The notes under the pieces are model-generated. The model was not told where the DNA came from, made no database searches, and saw only the letters and a program-made list of their open reading frames with translations. This document shows, piece by piece, positions 34,401 to 44,184 of a stretch of DNA of 64,000 nucleotides. This DNA comes from Omphiscola glabra. Lineage: Eukaryota > Mollusca > Gastropoda > Lymnaeidae. A program made the translations under genes and the position numbers. The DNA lies in contig OZ024796.1 in assembly GCA_964017045.1 (NCBI GenBank), positions 25,979,010 through 26,043,009 on the forward strand, written 5' to 3'. Each line of letters starts with the position of its first letter. Position 1 is the stretch's first letter.

Positions 34401-35235
34401 GGTCTTTGCATATATTCATATATTGTCTTTATGGCTAGAAATAGTATACCGCTTTCAAAACAAGCATCAAATATAAGATGGCCCCTCCTTGGTTTTCCTG
34501 CATAGTTAGGTGGCACAACTGCAAATTTGTTTACATTGCCTACTACAGGTTCTTCTGTACTGTCTGTGTCACTCCCTGGAATATGCAATGGAAATGAAAA
34601 TTAGATGAGGAAATAAAATTGAAATAAAATTAATTCAAAGAAAACATATGGTCAAACTTAAAACGTTCAGGTTAGTTAGATAAGATATATCAAATCAAGA
34701 TTATGCCATTATGATGACATTTTCTGAAAAAACAACAACAGCTCACTGCATAGATAATATGAAATAATAATGAATACATGAATGTTTTACAACATTTACA
34801 TTGATATATTATTTTAAAGTATCATTATAAATTATCATTGTTACAAATAAACAATGAATGTACTTTTTAATTTACCACAAATTCTTATTACTTAGTATTA
34901 ATAGTAATCGTATGTAAATTTAGTATTATGTAGCAGCATGGCTTATTATAAGTTGATTAATCAGGATTTACAATAAGAAATAAGGAACATAACATAAAAG
35001 CCCTACACAATGATTTACAGATACAATCAGCTCAAAAGTCATTGTTTTTAATGTTGCACACTACTAATAGCTTAACTTAAACTTAAAGTAAGTACAGCAC
35101 TTGTACAATCAACACAAAATAAAATAAATAAAAGTAAAAGTTTCATCCACGCCAAATTACAATGACGATCATTCCAATGCGAGTTTCAAATTAAATAAAT
35201 AAAAACAAACCTGAGTCGCCCAGCTTGTCAGCCAT
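29353..35235 (-). CDS. AGBL4: cytosolic carboxypeptidase 6 (tubulin deglutamylase family), 3' part not in evidence
   Basis: Zinc metallocarboxypeptidase of the M14 CCP family. Vertebrate CCP6 removes glutamates from polyglutamylated proteins such as tubulin in the cytosol and cilia. Nine exons join without a phase conflict to give 383 codons plus two bases. Exons 2-3 form the N-terminal beta-sandwich domain ([20 protein letters not shown]). Exons 6-9 carry the catalytic domain: HPGE near residues 229-232 (two zinc ligands), [10 protein letters not shown] and FDLNRHW (substrate Asn-Arg), and DLHAHS near 326-330 (third zinc ligand). Similarity to vertebrate CCP6 is continuous, with no missing internal exon. 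Family length is about 500 residues, so about 120 C-terminal residues, including the segment with the catalytic glutamate (TLEVS-like), are not found in this window. Intron lengths are a few hundred to about 1.2 kb. Confidence 0.95.
29978..30089 (-). CDS. AGBL4: CCP6 exon 8
   Basis: 112 bp, phase 2 in, phase 0 out. Encodes [20 protein letters not shown] and [18 protein letters not shown]. The Asn-Arg pair in DLNR is the substrate carboxylate-binding pair of M14 peptidases. The donor is again GTCAGC. The preceding intron includes a C-run near 30820. Confidence 0.95.
31233..31347 (-). CDS. AGBL4: CCP6 exon 7
   Basis: 115 bp, phase 1 in, phase 2 out, GTAAGT donor. Encodes [20 protein letters not shown] and [18 protein letters not shown], the conserved strand with the NPDG substrate-pocket motif. 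The intron to exon 6 contains a short inverted-repeat element at 31507-31628. Confidence 0.96.
31507..31628. mobile_element. short MITE in CCP6 intron 6
   Basis: CAGTGGCGGCCTTAATGGGC on the left and the inverse of CAGTGGCGCCAGTAGG on the right delimit 122 bp. A target duplication is not convincing. It belongs to the group with CAGTGGCG-type ends found also at 39351 and 43594. Confidence 0.65.
31826..31958 (-). CDS. AGBL4: CCP6 exon 6, carries HPGE zinc motif
   Basis: 133 bp, phase 0 in, phase 1 out. Encodes [14 protein letters not shown], then [16 protein letters not shown], with two of the three zinc ligands (His and Glu of HPGE). The donor is GTCAGC, a weaker form than those of the neighbouring exons. 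Confidence 0.95.
31960..33160. other. CCP6 intron 5
   Basis: About 1.2 kb of strongly AT-rich intron between exons 5 and 6. No repeat unit or conserved block was noticed. Confidence 0.7.
33163..33379 (-). CDS. AGBL4: CCP6 exon 5
   Basis: 217 bp, phase 2 in, phase 0 out, donor GTATGT. Encodes [37 protein letters not shown] and a basic helix [17 protein letters not shown] that leads into the peptidase domain. Confidence 0.96.
33761..33855 (-). CDS. AGBL4: CCP6 exon 4
   Basis: 95 bp, phase 0 in, phase 2 out, donor GTATGT. Encodes [20 protein letters not shown] then [11 protein letters not shown] with a split tryptophan codon. Confidence 0.95.
34028..34152 (-). CDS. AGBL4: CCP6 exon 3
   Basis: 125 bp, phase 1 in, phase 0 out, with TTTTACAG acceptor and GTAAGT donor. 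Encodes [20 protein letters not shown] and [20 protein letters not shown], the core of the N-terminal domain typical of CCPs. Confidence 0.96.
34314..34400. repeat. (TA)n microsatellite in CCP6 intron 2
   Basis: Interrupted TA run between exons 2 and 3. It includes agatct and aaat interruptions. Confidence 0.95.
34450..34575 (-). CDS. AGBL4: CCP6 exon 2
   Basis: 126 bp, phase 1 in and phase 1 out, with AG acceptor and GTATAC donor. Encodes an acidic linker (DTDSTEE) and then [20 protein letters not shown] and FDACFES, the conserved CCP6 N-terminal opening. Confidence 0.93.
35211..35235 (-). CDS. AGBL4: CCP6 exon 1 coding part
   Basis: Encodes MADKLGDS plus one base (phase 1) and is followed by a GTTTGT donor. 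The start sits in a strong context (CAAG before ATG, G after). AAGATGGC also matches a YY1 site, a frequent arrangement at short first exons. The intron to exon 2 is 635 bp. Confidence 0.85.
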
Positions 35236-35340
35236 CTTGATACATTGACGCTTTTACTTCACTACGGAATAATAATGCATTTCCTCTATTTTGATTGGCT
35301 AATATTTGATTTAGTCCAATCAAAAGAAACAAAGTTCAAA
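35236..35340 (-). promoter_or_regulatory. putative CCP6 promoter
   Basis: Upstream of the ATG on the minus strand there is GCCAATCA and a second inverted CCAAT (TGATTGGAC) within about 85 bp, followed by the YY1-like AAGATGGC at the start codon. There is no clear TATA box at the usual distance. The transcription start cannot be fixed from sequence alone. Confidence 0.45.
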
Positions 35341-35344
35341 CGAA

Positions 35345-36840
35345 AAATAAATCAAACCGGTTTCAGTAGTTAATAAAGGAATCACCATTATTGTATTGTG
35401 TATTTTCTGTTCCCACTGTAGATTTAAGATAAGTAGCAGGATACCTTCAAACGTAATGCATTTATTAATTCTCTTTCTTTTAAACCTGGCTAAATTCATA
35501 TGAATTTGTTTTGTTGTTTTTAATGTAATTAATTTTTGCTCATTCATTAAAAAAAAAAAATGTCGGTCTAAAGTCAAAGTCAAAGTCTAAGTTTAAGTCT
35601 AAAAATAAAAAAAAGTTTAAATAAGCCTAATTCAGCGTTGCACAATTTTATTTAATTATATTATATATTATATAGCATATTTACTATATTTATACGATAG
35701 TATATGGAGAGGCTATCTATTAATGCAGAGCTTTCCAAACTGTTCATGTTGGTTACACACCTTTTAAATATATTATGAGTAAGGGCACAAACATAGACAT
35801 AAAGTGCAGTAGCAATAATAACGAAATGTATGATGATGACAACATATTTTACGAAAATATTTCTTTTATAATTTGGATGCAATTTCGAAAAGAAAATTCA
35901 AAAGCTAAATCGCGTTCTTGTTACATCATTTTACCAGATTATTGTATGTTGTTATTTCAGCAGCAGCTAATTCTTATCCTTCACCAAGGCGGAAAAGTTA
36001 ATCACTTATTTATTAGTAGAATGAATTTTTAATTTTAAAAAATATCCAATCATATAGGCTTGGATTTTAGCATTTGTTAGAGTAAGGGTGAACATTATCT
36101 TGAAGTAATATCAAATGGTTCACAGTTAACGAGCTATCATCACATTTTAGCTTAAACTCAGCTGCTTTCTTTAAAATAATAGGTCTACTTCTATTATCCA
36201 AGTTTTGTTCAGCCATTTTCCAATTCCAAAACACTATCTTGCCTCAAAATTCATAAGCACAAATTTGATATCAGCCTACCCCTCTTAGTTTTTCCGCTTC
36301 CCTGGCTGTTGGTGTTGATTTTAAAATCTAAATAAAAAAACAAAACAAACATTGATCACAAAATCCATTTCGCTCATTTTGCTTAATAAATAAATACATG
36401 CAACTATCATTTCCCTTACTTTGTATACACGACGATCACGCGCCCTCGTAAGAACCTATCAATTTCTGTGTGCAGTATTAACGTTTCAGATGTTGACCCC
36501 ATTTCGTAACAAATATTAGTTAAAATAATCTGGCCTGTTTTTAGTATAAATTATCATAGTCCCCACTTTGTCAATCACTTTTCATAATTGGTGAATTTGA
36601 ATGTTGTTATCACTTATTTTCGCGACGACACACCGTGACATTGACACCCTGTACGCGACACACTACTCTGGAAATGATGGATATACTGAAATTCCTCTTT
36701 TTTTGTTGTTGTTGCGAATTATTAAAATAATTTGTTGTTGTTGGAGTTTAATTTTATTTCTACGTTTAAAAATGAACACGAGCCCGAGGGGAAAATGTGT
36801 TGGGGGGGGGGGGGCGTGATGCCCCATGGCAATTTTTAGT
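35345..36840. other. AT-rich intergenic sequence, no gene recognised
   Basis: Contains scattered short open frames on both strands without domains. A G-run lies at about 36800-36813. Confidence 0.4.
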
Positions 36841-37236
36841 CACCCTAGAGCAAGGACCCAAACCTTTTTCGCAGTGGATCGTAAAACGGACAAAATGACG
36901 AGCGCGGGCCCTATAATCATTCTGTGCAATACTTGCGAGCCACAGCGAAAGCTCTGGGAAAAAAGATGAAAAATTAAGTTTAGTATTCCATGTTAATCAT
37001 GGGTGAGTGGCGTGCAATGGACAAAAAACAAAGACAACCAACATATTTATTTACTTAGCAAAAAGATAGTTACACCAGCCCTAGTGCGCACATATTCGAA
37101 TCTCCCAAACTAAGCAGCAAAGAAAGGTTAGTGAGATTTGTGAAGCTCACTTTTGGCTTTAAAGATATCATCGTTTGGTTTGGAATTACTGCATCCAATC
37201 AAGAGAGTTGTTTTCAAATAATTATCTGTCACTTTC

Positions 37237-37325
37237 GTTCGAAAGTAAGAAATCGTTCTAAAGTAAGAAATCGTTCTAAAGTAAGAAATGGTTCTAAAGT
37301 AAGAAATCGTTCTAAAGTAAGAAAA
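37237..37325. repeat. 18-bp tandem repeat inside the hAT element
   Basis: Five copies of GTTCTAAAGTAAGAAATC, in the degraded 3' part of the transposase region. Confidence 0.92.
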
Positions 37326-37466
37326 GTTTTCTCCTTCCAGTTTTGCTTCAGTGACAGCTTTCTCCAAAATCATTTGATAATTCTAGAGCTTTTCCTTTCC
37401 CTGAAGTTTCAAGCCCAGTTCACTCACGTAGGATGTGATGACGACCAAAAATGACAACATTAACAG

Positions 37467-38215
37467 CTAGGTCTGATCTGAAAGCTGTGGATCAGCTCTA
37501 TCTATTTCGTTACGGAGCTTGCAAAAACGAAACAGGATTTTACCGCAGCTGAGCCACCTCACGGCTGTGTGATAAGGCAAGTCACAGAAATCAGAATCAT
37601 TTTCTTCAAGGACAGCCTGACACGGTCGGTGATTGAGTTCATGTCCCCGAATGAAGTTCACAGCAGAAACGACTGGTTTCAGTACACAAGAAACATATAA
37701 GTCTTTTGCTGATGTATGATTCAATGTATGAACAGAGCGCCCGAAATTTTCAAATATTCTGAGTCCTGATCTGCCCCAATAGACCTTTCCTCACTCCAGC
37801 CATGTTGTTTTTTTTCCTCCATCAACTGTAACACATCAAAGCTGATTCCAATGAAGGTTATAGTGTGCAAACGTTTTTCCACTTTCATGAAAATGTCTTT
37901 TCCAGTTATTGTTCCATGCATGCTGCAAATGGATGCCTACTCTTCCATCATCTGAAAGTCCAAATTGACACCACCAATAAACACGAGAAGTTGTAACGTA
38001 CTCGAAAGATCAGTAGACTCATCCAGCGCCAGAGAATACCACAGCGAGGTCCTAGCTATATCACGTTTATGTAGCACTATGTTCTCTCCAAGTTCTTCTG
38101 TTTTCCCAATCACTGTGAACTTGGCGAAAAGCTGATAGTTCCAACCGCGGCGAGTACGATGTTCAATGTCCATGTATGTTTCCAACACTCCTCTTCCTTT
38201 CACCCATTTACAGTT
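37467..38215 (-). pseudogene. hAT transposase relic (Charlie/GTF2IRD2-like)
   Basis: Minus-strand pieces in order: LGENIVLHKRDIARTS, SLALDESTDLSSTLQLLVFI, then an in-frame stop near 37937, MHGTITGKDIFMKVEKRL, a frameshift, then VNFIRGHELNHRPCQAVLEE and YHTAVRWLSCGKILFRF. These match conserved blocks of hAT transposases around the DDE catalytic core; the Asp of ALDEST is retained. The first two pieces share a frame and the third is shifted, so the gene is dead. It lies inside the element at 36851-38979. Confidence 0.88.
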
Positions 38216-39148
38216 TGTGGTAATTATCAGACCTTAACATATCAGCGGCTTTTGGATATCGATTCTTATTTTATAATTTTGTAAACCAGCTTTTCGTTAA
38301 AAAAAAAACTACATCGAAGATTTTTTTAATGATGTCATCATTTGTTAATTAATTATTATTGAAATACATCTTGTTTTATGCTGATCTGACTTTGAGTTTG
38401 AACCACGTTAAAATTTACCAGTAAATTTATTTTTACCAGTGATAATGTGATCTGTACGTCCACTCAATATAAATTAATATCTATAGCAAATACACGTCTG
38501 CAAAACAAAGTGACCGCAGATTGTGTTATAAACGCGGTCATCTACTTTTAGTAAACTTTTTTGTTGCCAGCTTAACTCGATCTCAATAGGCACTGCGATG
38601 CGAGGATTTATTGTATTCATTATATATACTGCATGTTTATGTATTTACAATTAATATTAAGATACCGTATTGTAAGATTTTGAGACGATATTGTAAGGTT
38701 TTAGGAGTTCGGGGTAATCAGGTCTGCAATAAACAAGAAAATCCATATATACAATAATTTAAAATTGAAAATGGTAAATTTAAAGCGCATATAGCAACCA
38801 GGAGATTACCGCAAGTGTGAAGATCTCCTAGTATTCTAAACATAATATTTAAATGACATGGTATAAGAACGTTTCGTGTTCCATACGTTTTATCAAGCAA
38901 ATTTAAGTACCGTCGGCGGGCCTGATGAACTGGCATCCGGGCCAGAACCGCCCCACGGGCCGTAGTTTGGTGACCCCTGCTCTAGTACATGGTTTCCCAA
39001 CCTGGGGTGGCATTACAGGTGTTGAGAGGAAAAGGAATAATAAAATATTTTTTTCTACTTATTATTTTTAAAATTAAAGTAATTTTTTTTTTTAAATCGT
39101 CAAATTTCTAAAGTTAGACATTGGAAAATAAATACGCCTTAATAGCAA

Positions 39149-39329
39149 TGTTCCCTTTAAGCTGCGCGGCCGCGCAGCTACCTCACAGATGCCGCGCAGC
39201 AGTTTTGAGCATCCGCGCAGCAAATTTTTATAAAAATACATTCGAACAGATACGCTGCACTCTGCAAAGTAAAACTTAGCACACAACTTTATGATTTAGC
39301 ACACGAACCAGCAAACCTTAGAGGGAACA
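39149..39329. mobile_element. MITE with TGTTCCCTYTAAG termini
   Basis: TGTTCCCTTTAAGCTGCGCG on the left matches the inverse of the right end (TGTTCCCTCTAAGGTTTGC). The GC-rich interior has repeated 'gccgcgcagc'. No clear target duplication. Confidence 0.75.
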
Positions 39330-39350
39330 AGTGGCGCCAAATGATCATTG

Positions 39351-39529
39351 CAGTGGCGTACTCAAGGTTAGTGTCAACAGGTCAGATTAAGCTGTTCGAC
39401 CCCACCACACACTATATTTTTTAACGGAAAAAAAAAAAATGGATTTGGTCGAAAATGCCGCTCCTCAATATACGAATAAGAGTACCACCCTGGGTGAAAC
39501 AACTCCTTTGAAACCTTCCTACGCCACTA
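39351..39529. mobile_element. MITE with CAGTGGCGTA termini
   Basis: The left end CAGTGGCGTACTCAAGG pairs with the inverse of the right end (TAGTGGCGTAGGAAGG). Flanks gatcattg and attcattc share tcatt. It lies 21 bp from the preceding element. Confidence 0.72.
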
Positions 39530-39798
39530 ATTCATTCATTGTAAATTTATTTTCTTCGTATAGTTAGGCCATTGATTTTGATATTGTAAGCTTAGAGTAA
39601 AAAAAATTTGTTAGGCCTACATGTTTTAAATTGCAGTACAGAAATTTTTCTATTAGAATTTTGTTAAAATTAAATTTCCAATAAAAAGAAAGAGGTTGTG
39701 AAAGTTTGTTTCATTTTCGTTAAATTATATTATGACGCCAGTACTTTTGTGTGATGCTACGCGCCGGCACGGCGTAACAGCAACTATAGGACTGAAAT

Positions 39799-39982
39799 CA
39801 GGGCTGGATTAAGCCATTTTAGTGCCCAAGACACAAACCCTCACGGGTGCCCCCTTCTGCCCGGGGACCCTGATCTTGTTCAAATTTGTTTTTAAAAAAA
39901 TATTTCTTGAGGATTTAAGGTGGCCCCAAACGCTTGGTGCCAAGGCACGTGCCTTATTTGCCTAATGGTTAATCCAGGCCTG
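39799..39982. mobile_element. MITE with CAGGGCTGGATTAA termini and perfect 8-bp duplication
   Basis: It starts CAGGGCTGGATTAAGCC and ends with the inverse of CAGGCCTGGATTAACC. It is flanked on both sides by actgaaat (39791-39798 and 39983-39990). The 184-bp body reads like a decayed hAT terminus pair. A partial relative is near 49779. Confidence 0.9.
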
Positions 39983-40274
39983 ACTGAAATGTTTAATGTT
40001 CATTTATTAATGAAGTAGGTAAAAGAAATAAATAGTTTAAAAAAAAAAAGATATTAAAAGAAGAGTACCATTAAATAACATTAAAAAAGGATGTAAATAA
40101 TACTATAAAAACAAACAAGTTAAGACACACCTACATTTCCAAGCATTTTTCTGTTTCTCTATTGATGTAAATCTGAAGTCAGGTATTTGCCAAAATGCAT
40201 TCCTTAATTTTAAATTTCTCAAAAATGTTCTGGAGATCGGTTCGACCCCTCCCCAAATCCCTCCAGTTTCATAA

Positions 40275-41000
40275 CTTCCGGTTCACAAGGACAGTGGCTT
40301 ATATGACATCTCTCCACATTTTCTCATATTTGGAATGTTTCTCTCAAATTTTATTCCTGGATAGTTCGATATGTTTATATCTGAATGCCTCCTGGACGTA
40401 TGAATATAATTTATTTGTAAAATAACTAAGAATTGGTGGACTTATTCTGTGTGTTTATATTCTATATCTTGATTAATATTAACAAAAACAGTCAACGCAA
40501 TGGACTACGATGAGTCGATTATTTTGTCATGTGATAAGAGTAAGTTCGAGTAAGACTTCCGGTAGGCTGTCTGCAACACACTAGTCGCTCACAAATTTTT
40601 CTTCAAACAACTTTCTTCCTTTAAAAACTGAATTATAATTATTGTCACATTTATGAATGTCATTTAAAAAACACGTGTACTCAAGAATATTTTGAAAAGT
40701 AAAATTTTTAATTAACACTGGGAAAGCGCTGATTGAGACAAACATTTTGCTAAAAAATTAATGATAATTGCTGATCAGCTGTTATCCGTTGTTATGTGTT
40801 GTTATGTGTAGCAGACAGCCTACCATAGGCTTGCACATATCACGTGACAAAACAAGGAAGTGACTAATCGTAGTCCATTAACAAATACTTCCGGTTCACG
40901 AGTCGCTTGATATGCAGCAGTGAAATACCTCCACATTTTCACCTTTTTGGCATGTTTCTCTCAAATTTTTATTCGTGGATAGTTGGATATTGTTTATTAG
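40275..41000. repeat. direct duplication flanking a MITE
   Basis: The stretch 'acttccggttcac'...'gtttctctcaaattttattc'...'gatagttcgatat' at 40275-40385 is matched at 40886-40985 by 'acttccggttcac'...'gtttctctcaaatttttatt'...'gatagttggatat'. The intervening 500 bp contain the MITE at 40502-40876. The copies are diverged, so the duplication is not the target-site duplication of that MITE. Confidence 0.8.
40502..40876 (+). mobile_element. MITE (family 2) with GGACTACGAT termini, copy A
   Basis: The long inverted terminus GGACTACGATGAGTCGATTA is matched at the right end by the inverse of GGACTACGATTAGTCACTTC. Both ends continue to a cacgtgat or catgtgat block. 375 bp, no coding capacity. An inverse-oriented, closely similar copy is at 44295-44681. 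AT dinucleotides abut both ends in both copies. Confidence 0.88.
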
Positions 41001-41168
41001 CTGAACTTTTTCCTCATAACAATCAACCGCGTTGAATCTCTGAGGTGGCAGTGTGTAATCTCTTAACAACACTACGTAGAACGTTGTGTAAGTGTAACAA
41101 TCATTCAAGTTGTTTGGACAGTCTGAGAAATTAACTTGAAAAAGAATTGCCCCGCCTTCAGTACTCAT
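40896..41168 (-). CDS. hypothetical 90-residue open frame, doubtful
   Basis: A minus-strand frame starts MSTEGGAILFQVNFSDCPNN and ends CCISSDS, with six cysteines and balanced codon use. That makes it look more protein-like than most frames in this region. There is no signal peptide, membrane segment or domain I recognise, and no splice site is compelling. The 3' half overlaps the diverged direct duplication whose other copy at 40.28-40.40 kb is not open in the equivalent frame. It could be an exon of an unknown gene, a gene fragment carried by duplication, or chance. Confidence 0.22.
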   Translation of the reverse strand: MSTEGGAILFQVNFSDCPNNLNDCYTYTTFYVVLLRDYTLPPQRFNAVDCYEEKVQLINNIQLSTNKNLRETCQKGENVEVFHCCISSDS

Positions 41169-41298
41169 CGACTAGACTGCGTAAGCTGTGTACCCCTGAT
41201 AGCTATCTCCTTGGTAGTGAAATTCTTACACGATGTCGAACACTTTGTTTAATAAAAAAGAAAACTGAAAGAGTTTTTCGCGGGGGAAGAAGGAAGAT

Positions 41299-41480
41299 GG
41301 GATCTCGACACTCAGCTCCCACATAGATAGTGCATCAAAAGACTGGCGATGTTACCATTGGGCTCATCTGTCTCTCTAAGATGGCATCTTGACACTCAGC
41401 TCCCACAAAGATAGTGCATCAAAAGACTGGCGATGTCACCATTGGGCTCATTAGTGCGCAGTCATCTGTCTCTCTATGTT
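41299..41480. repeat. tandem duplication of about 84 bp
   Basis: 'gacactcagctcccaca' through 'accattgggctcat' occurs twice (from about 41306 and 41390), followed by 'ctgtctctcta' after each copy. The second copy has a 12-bp insertion before that tail. Confidence 0.88.
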
Positions 41481-41604
41481 CAGAGATCACGTGCGCCTAA
41501 CTGGCAGCAGTGAAACCTCTCGAACATTTTCGCACATCGGAGCGGGTGAGCATGCTATCATAGCATGGAAATGAGCGCTATATAACTTGAATATAAGTAC
41601 TCAA

Positions 41605-41800
41605 ATCAATCAATCAATCAATCTTCCCCCCCCCCCCCTCACAAACCGATCAAAGTCATATTACTGGCATCATTGTATCGATACAAAAAAAAAACAAACA
41701 ACAAAACAACAAACATCTAGATCATTTTCGTAACTTAAAAGTATTTTTTTTCTCCTTTCCATTTTGAAAAAAAAAAAAAAGACTTTAGAAAAATCCAGGG
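41605..41800. repeat. simple-sequence cluster
   Basis: (CAAT)n around 41605, a C-run at about 41626-41638, and several A-runs. No gene. Confidence 0.85.
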
Positions 41801-41983
41801 GCGAAAATAATATGAGACCAAAGGCATACCTCTAGGGCACCATAACTGGGTGAATTGAGTTTATGTAGGACGGGGGAGCCAGATTCAGAGTAAGCGCTGG
41901 TTACCATTATGCCTACTTATGGTGTAGATCGATGCAGTGCAACAGACTAAATTCCCCACCCCCAAAGACATGTAATGCCTTGG

Positions 41984-42381
41984 ATCATATCCTGTGAAAG
42001 AATCACCGATGACCACCTTACGGGTACCCAGATAACACTGACAAATATGGAATCAGATATTGAGAATCTAGTTAACCTAGAGCAGGCCTATATTTCTCAT
42101 AGAATGACGTTATGTTTATATCCTGTGAAAGAAGCACCGATGACCACCTTACGGGTACCCAGGTAACACTGACAAATATGGAATAGGATATTGAGAATCT
42201 ATTTAACCTAGAGCAGGCCTATATTTCTCATAGAATGACGTTATGTTTATATCCTGTGAAAGAAGCACCGATGACCACCTTACGGGTACCCAGGTAACAC
42301 TGACAAATATGGAATAGGATATTGAGAATCTATTTAACCTAGAGCAGGCCTATATTTCTCATAGAATGACGTTATGTTTAT
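41984..42381. repeat. three 131-bp tandem repeats
   Basis: The anchor 'cctgtgaaagaa' is at 41991, 42122 and 42253. Copies two and three are virtually identical; the first is slightly diverged. The open frame at 41975-42166 arises from the repeat and shows no domain. Confidence 0.93.
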
Positions 42382-42384
42382 TGA

Positions 42385-43340
42385 GATTTTTCTTCATCTT
42401 AACTATTGTTTTATATTCTCATGTTTTTCCCCCACTACAAAATATGATGTTTGAGTGCAATGGAATTCATTAATATATTTTTTTTTCAAATTATACTTCG
42501 GCCCAAACAGTGTCTGATTAAAAGGTGTGAGGGCTATTAAATCTACTAATTAAATAAAACTCATTTATAATAGTATTATATTAATGATATTATGAAACTC
42601 ATTTAGTTACTATTCGTATTTATTTTGTTCCCATAAACTATAAACAAATACTAGTTTGGGGATAGTAGAATGTTTATTGGACATCCAAACCAAAAGCAAA
42701 TGAGCTTTTTTGTGTGCATGTTATGGCACTATCACTAAGACGAGCACAAATGCAGTAGATTTAGTACTACGCCTAGACAGAAATACCACATTAGTAGATA
42801 TAGCAGACAAAGTTAGAATCATCCGTCAAACGACCTATCAAACTTCGATACGGCTTGGAAGTGCGCATGTGGAATAAAGCCAAAATGTTTCGCGTCCGGC
42901 TCAAAGATGGAAATGATACCCTGTCATTGATGTGATGGAGTTAGGGGTCGTCCATAAATGACGTCGGCAGAGACTATCGGGAGGGGGTAAGAGGATGAAG
43001 TGGACAAGGAGGGATGGGTGGGGTAAAAGGGATCTGGTGTACATCCCGAAGTTTTCCTCCCGCGCCCCCCCCCCCCACCAACGCTCCCTTAGGCACACTG
43101 CCTGTATTCCTCTTTGGCTCATCTCTTTGCGAAATTTCGGAACAATTATAATAATAATAAACCACCAAGAGTTTAGTAAAAACTTCATAAGTGAGATCAC
43201 TCTATATATTTGGTTGCTATCTATCAACAAATGTAATCAATTCACGTTTTTTTCTTCTTTTGACTATAATCGAGTGATTTACATTAGAGGACATCCATAT
43301 ATTTCTTAGGCAAAAAGTCAAATGTTAGACACCTTGGCGC
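42385..43340. other. no gene recognised; isolated MITE end
   Basis: At 42943 the sequence ttaggggtcgtccataaatg resembles the left end of the element at 14493. A matching right end was not found. A C-run lies at about 43066-43076. Open frames on both strands around 42.9-43.3 kb are low-complexity. Confidence 0.4.
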
Positions 43341-43342
43341 TC

Positions 43343-43404
43343 TTGTCACATATGTGGTCACATATGTGGTCACATATGTGGTCACATATGTGGTCACATA
43401 TGTG
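43343..43404. repeat. 12-bp tandem repeat with CATATG E-boxes
   Basis: Five copies of GGTCACATATGT. Each contains the palindrome CACATATGTG with a central CATATG E-box, spaced 12 bp. Confidence 0.95.
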
Positions 43405-43593
43405 TACGTGCAATGAACTTTCAGACTCGCCCACCAAAAAAAATAAAAATAAATGTATAAATCAGTAAGACGTAGAATACAATTAAATGCGTCATGTCAA
43501 CGTATACCGGTATTTCCCAACTTGTGGAGTAGGCCACACAGGGAGATAACATGCAGATTACAGTGAGACATATAATTATAACCGTCTCTGGGA

Positions 43594-43727
43594 CAGTGGC
43601 GTAGGAAAGTAAGTGGGGGGGGGGGGTCGGAGACACGGTCAAACTTGAGAGATTTTTTGTGACCGTGGGTGGCACAAATATTGGCTCGCTCGGGGGGGGG
43701 GGGGCACCAACCCTAGCTACGCCTAAG
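43594..43727. mobile_element. MITE with CAGTGGCGTAGG termini and 8-bp duplication
   Basis: The left end CAGTGGCGTAGGAAAG pairs with the inverse of the right end (CTTAGGCGTAGCTAGGG). Flanks ctctggga (43586-43593) and ctctggta (43728-43735) match at seven of eight positions. The interior has two G-runs. Confidence 0.83.
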
Positions 43728-44184
43728 CTCTGGTATATAAGAAAAGTGTTTGTTTCGAAAAAGGAGTGGGAGGTGTAAGTGTAATGTTGAAACATGATTG
43801 TCATTGCTACCAGGGTACCCATGCGGTGACTAGGCGGTTCAGGTAAAGAGCCCCTGACAGATTAGACCTGAACAGTACAAGGACTTTTAAGGAGCCCTGA
43901 TCGATATATTACTATTAATAATTTTTAATTAAATATATCAGGAAAATCCGAAAATCCGCTTTAGCGATTTCGTTGTTGAAAAATCTAAATATTTGGTTAC
44001 GACTCCAAACAATATCAAATTTTGCTTGAACTTGAACCCAACTCAACCAAAAATAAGAATAATCTTATAAGAACTTTATAAGAGCTTTGTATCTTTAATA
44101 TTTAACAAGTTGTACTTTTTGTTTGTTTTGCAATTCATTAAATAAATTATAATGGAAAATAATAGGAACTTATCATAAAAAAGC

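Larger units (their letters stand above)
36851..38979 (-). mobile_element. 2.1-kb hAT transposon relic
   Basis: The left end CAAGGACCCAAACCTTTTTC pairs with the right end, whose inverse starts CAGGGGTCACCAAACTACGG. Flanking 8-mers are ccctagag (36843-36850) and ctctagta (38980-38987): five matches, both with TA at positions 4-5. Both ends carry 'gggcc'-rich subterminal sequence. A degraded transposase lies on the minus strand and an 18-bp minisatellite at 37237-37325. Confidence 0.82.

Noticed and set aside
40502..40876. Direct duplication at 40275/40886 as target-site duplication of the MITE
   Set aside because: It is about 110 bp, diverged, and not adjacent to the left terminus; the MITE junction analysis gives AT instead.
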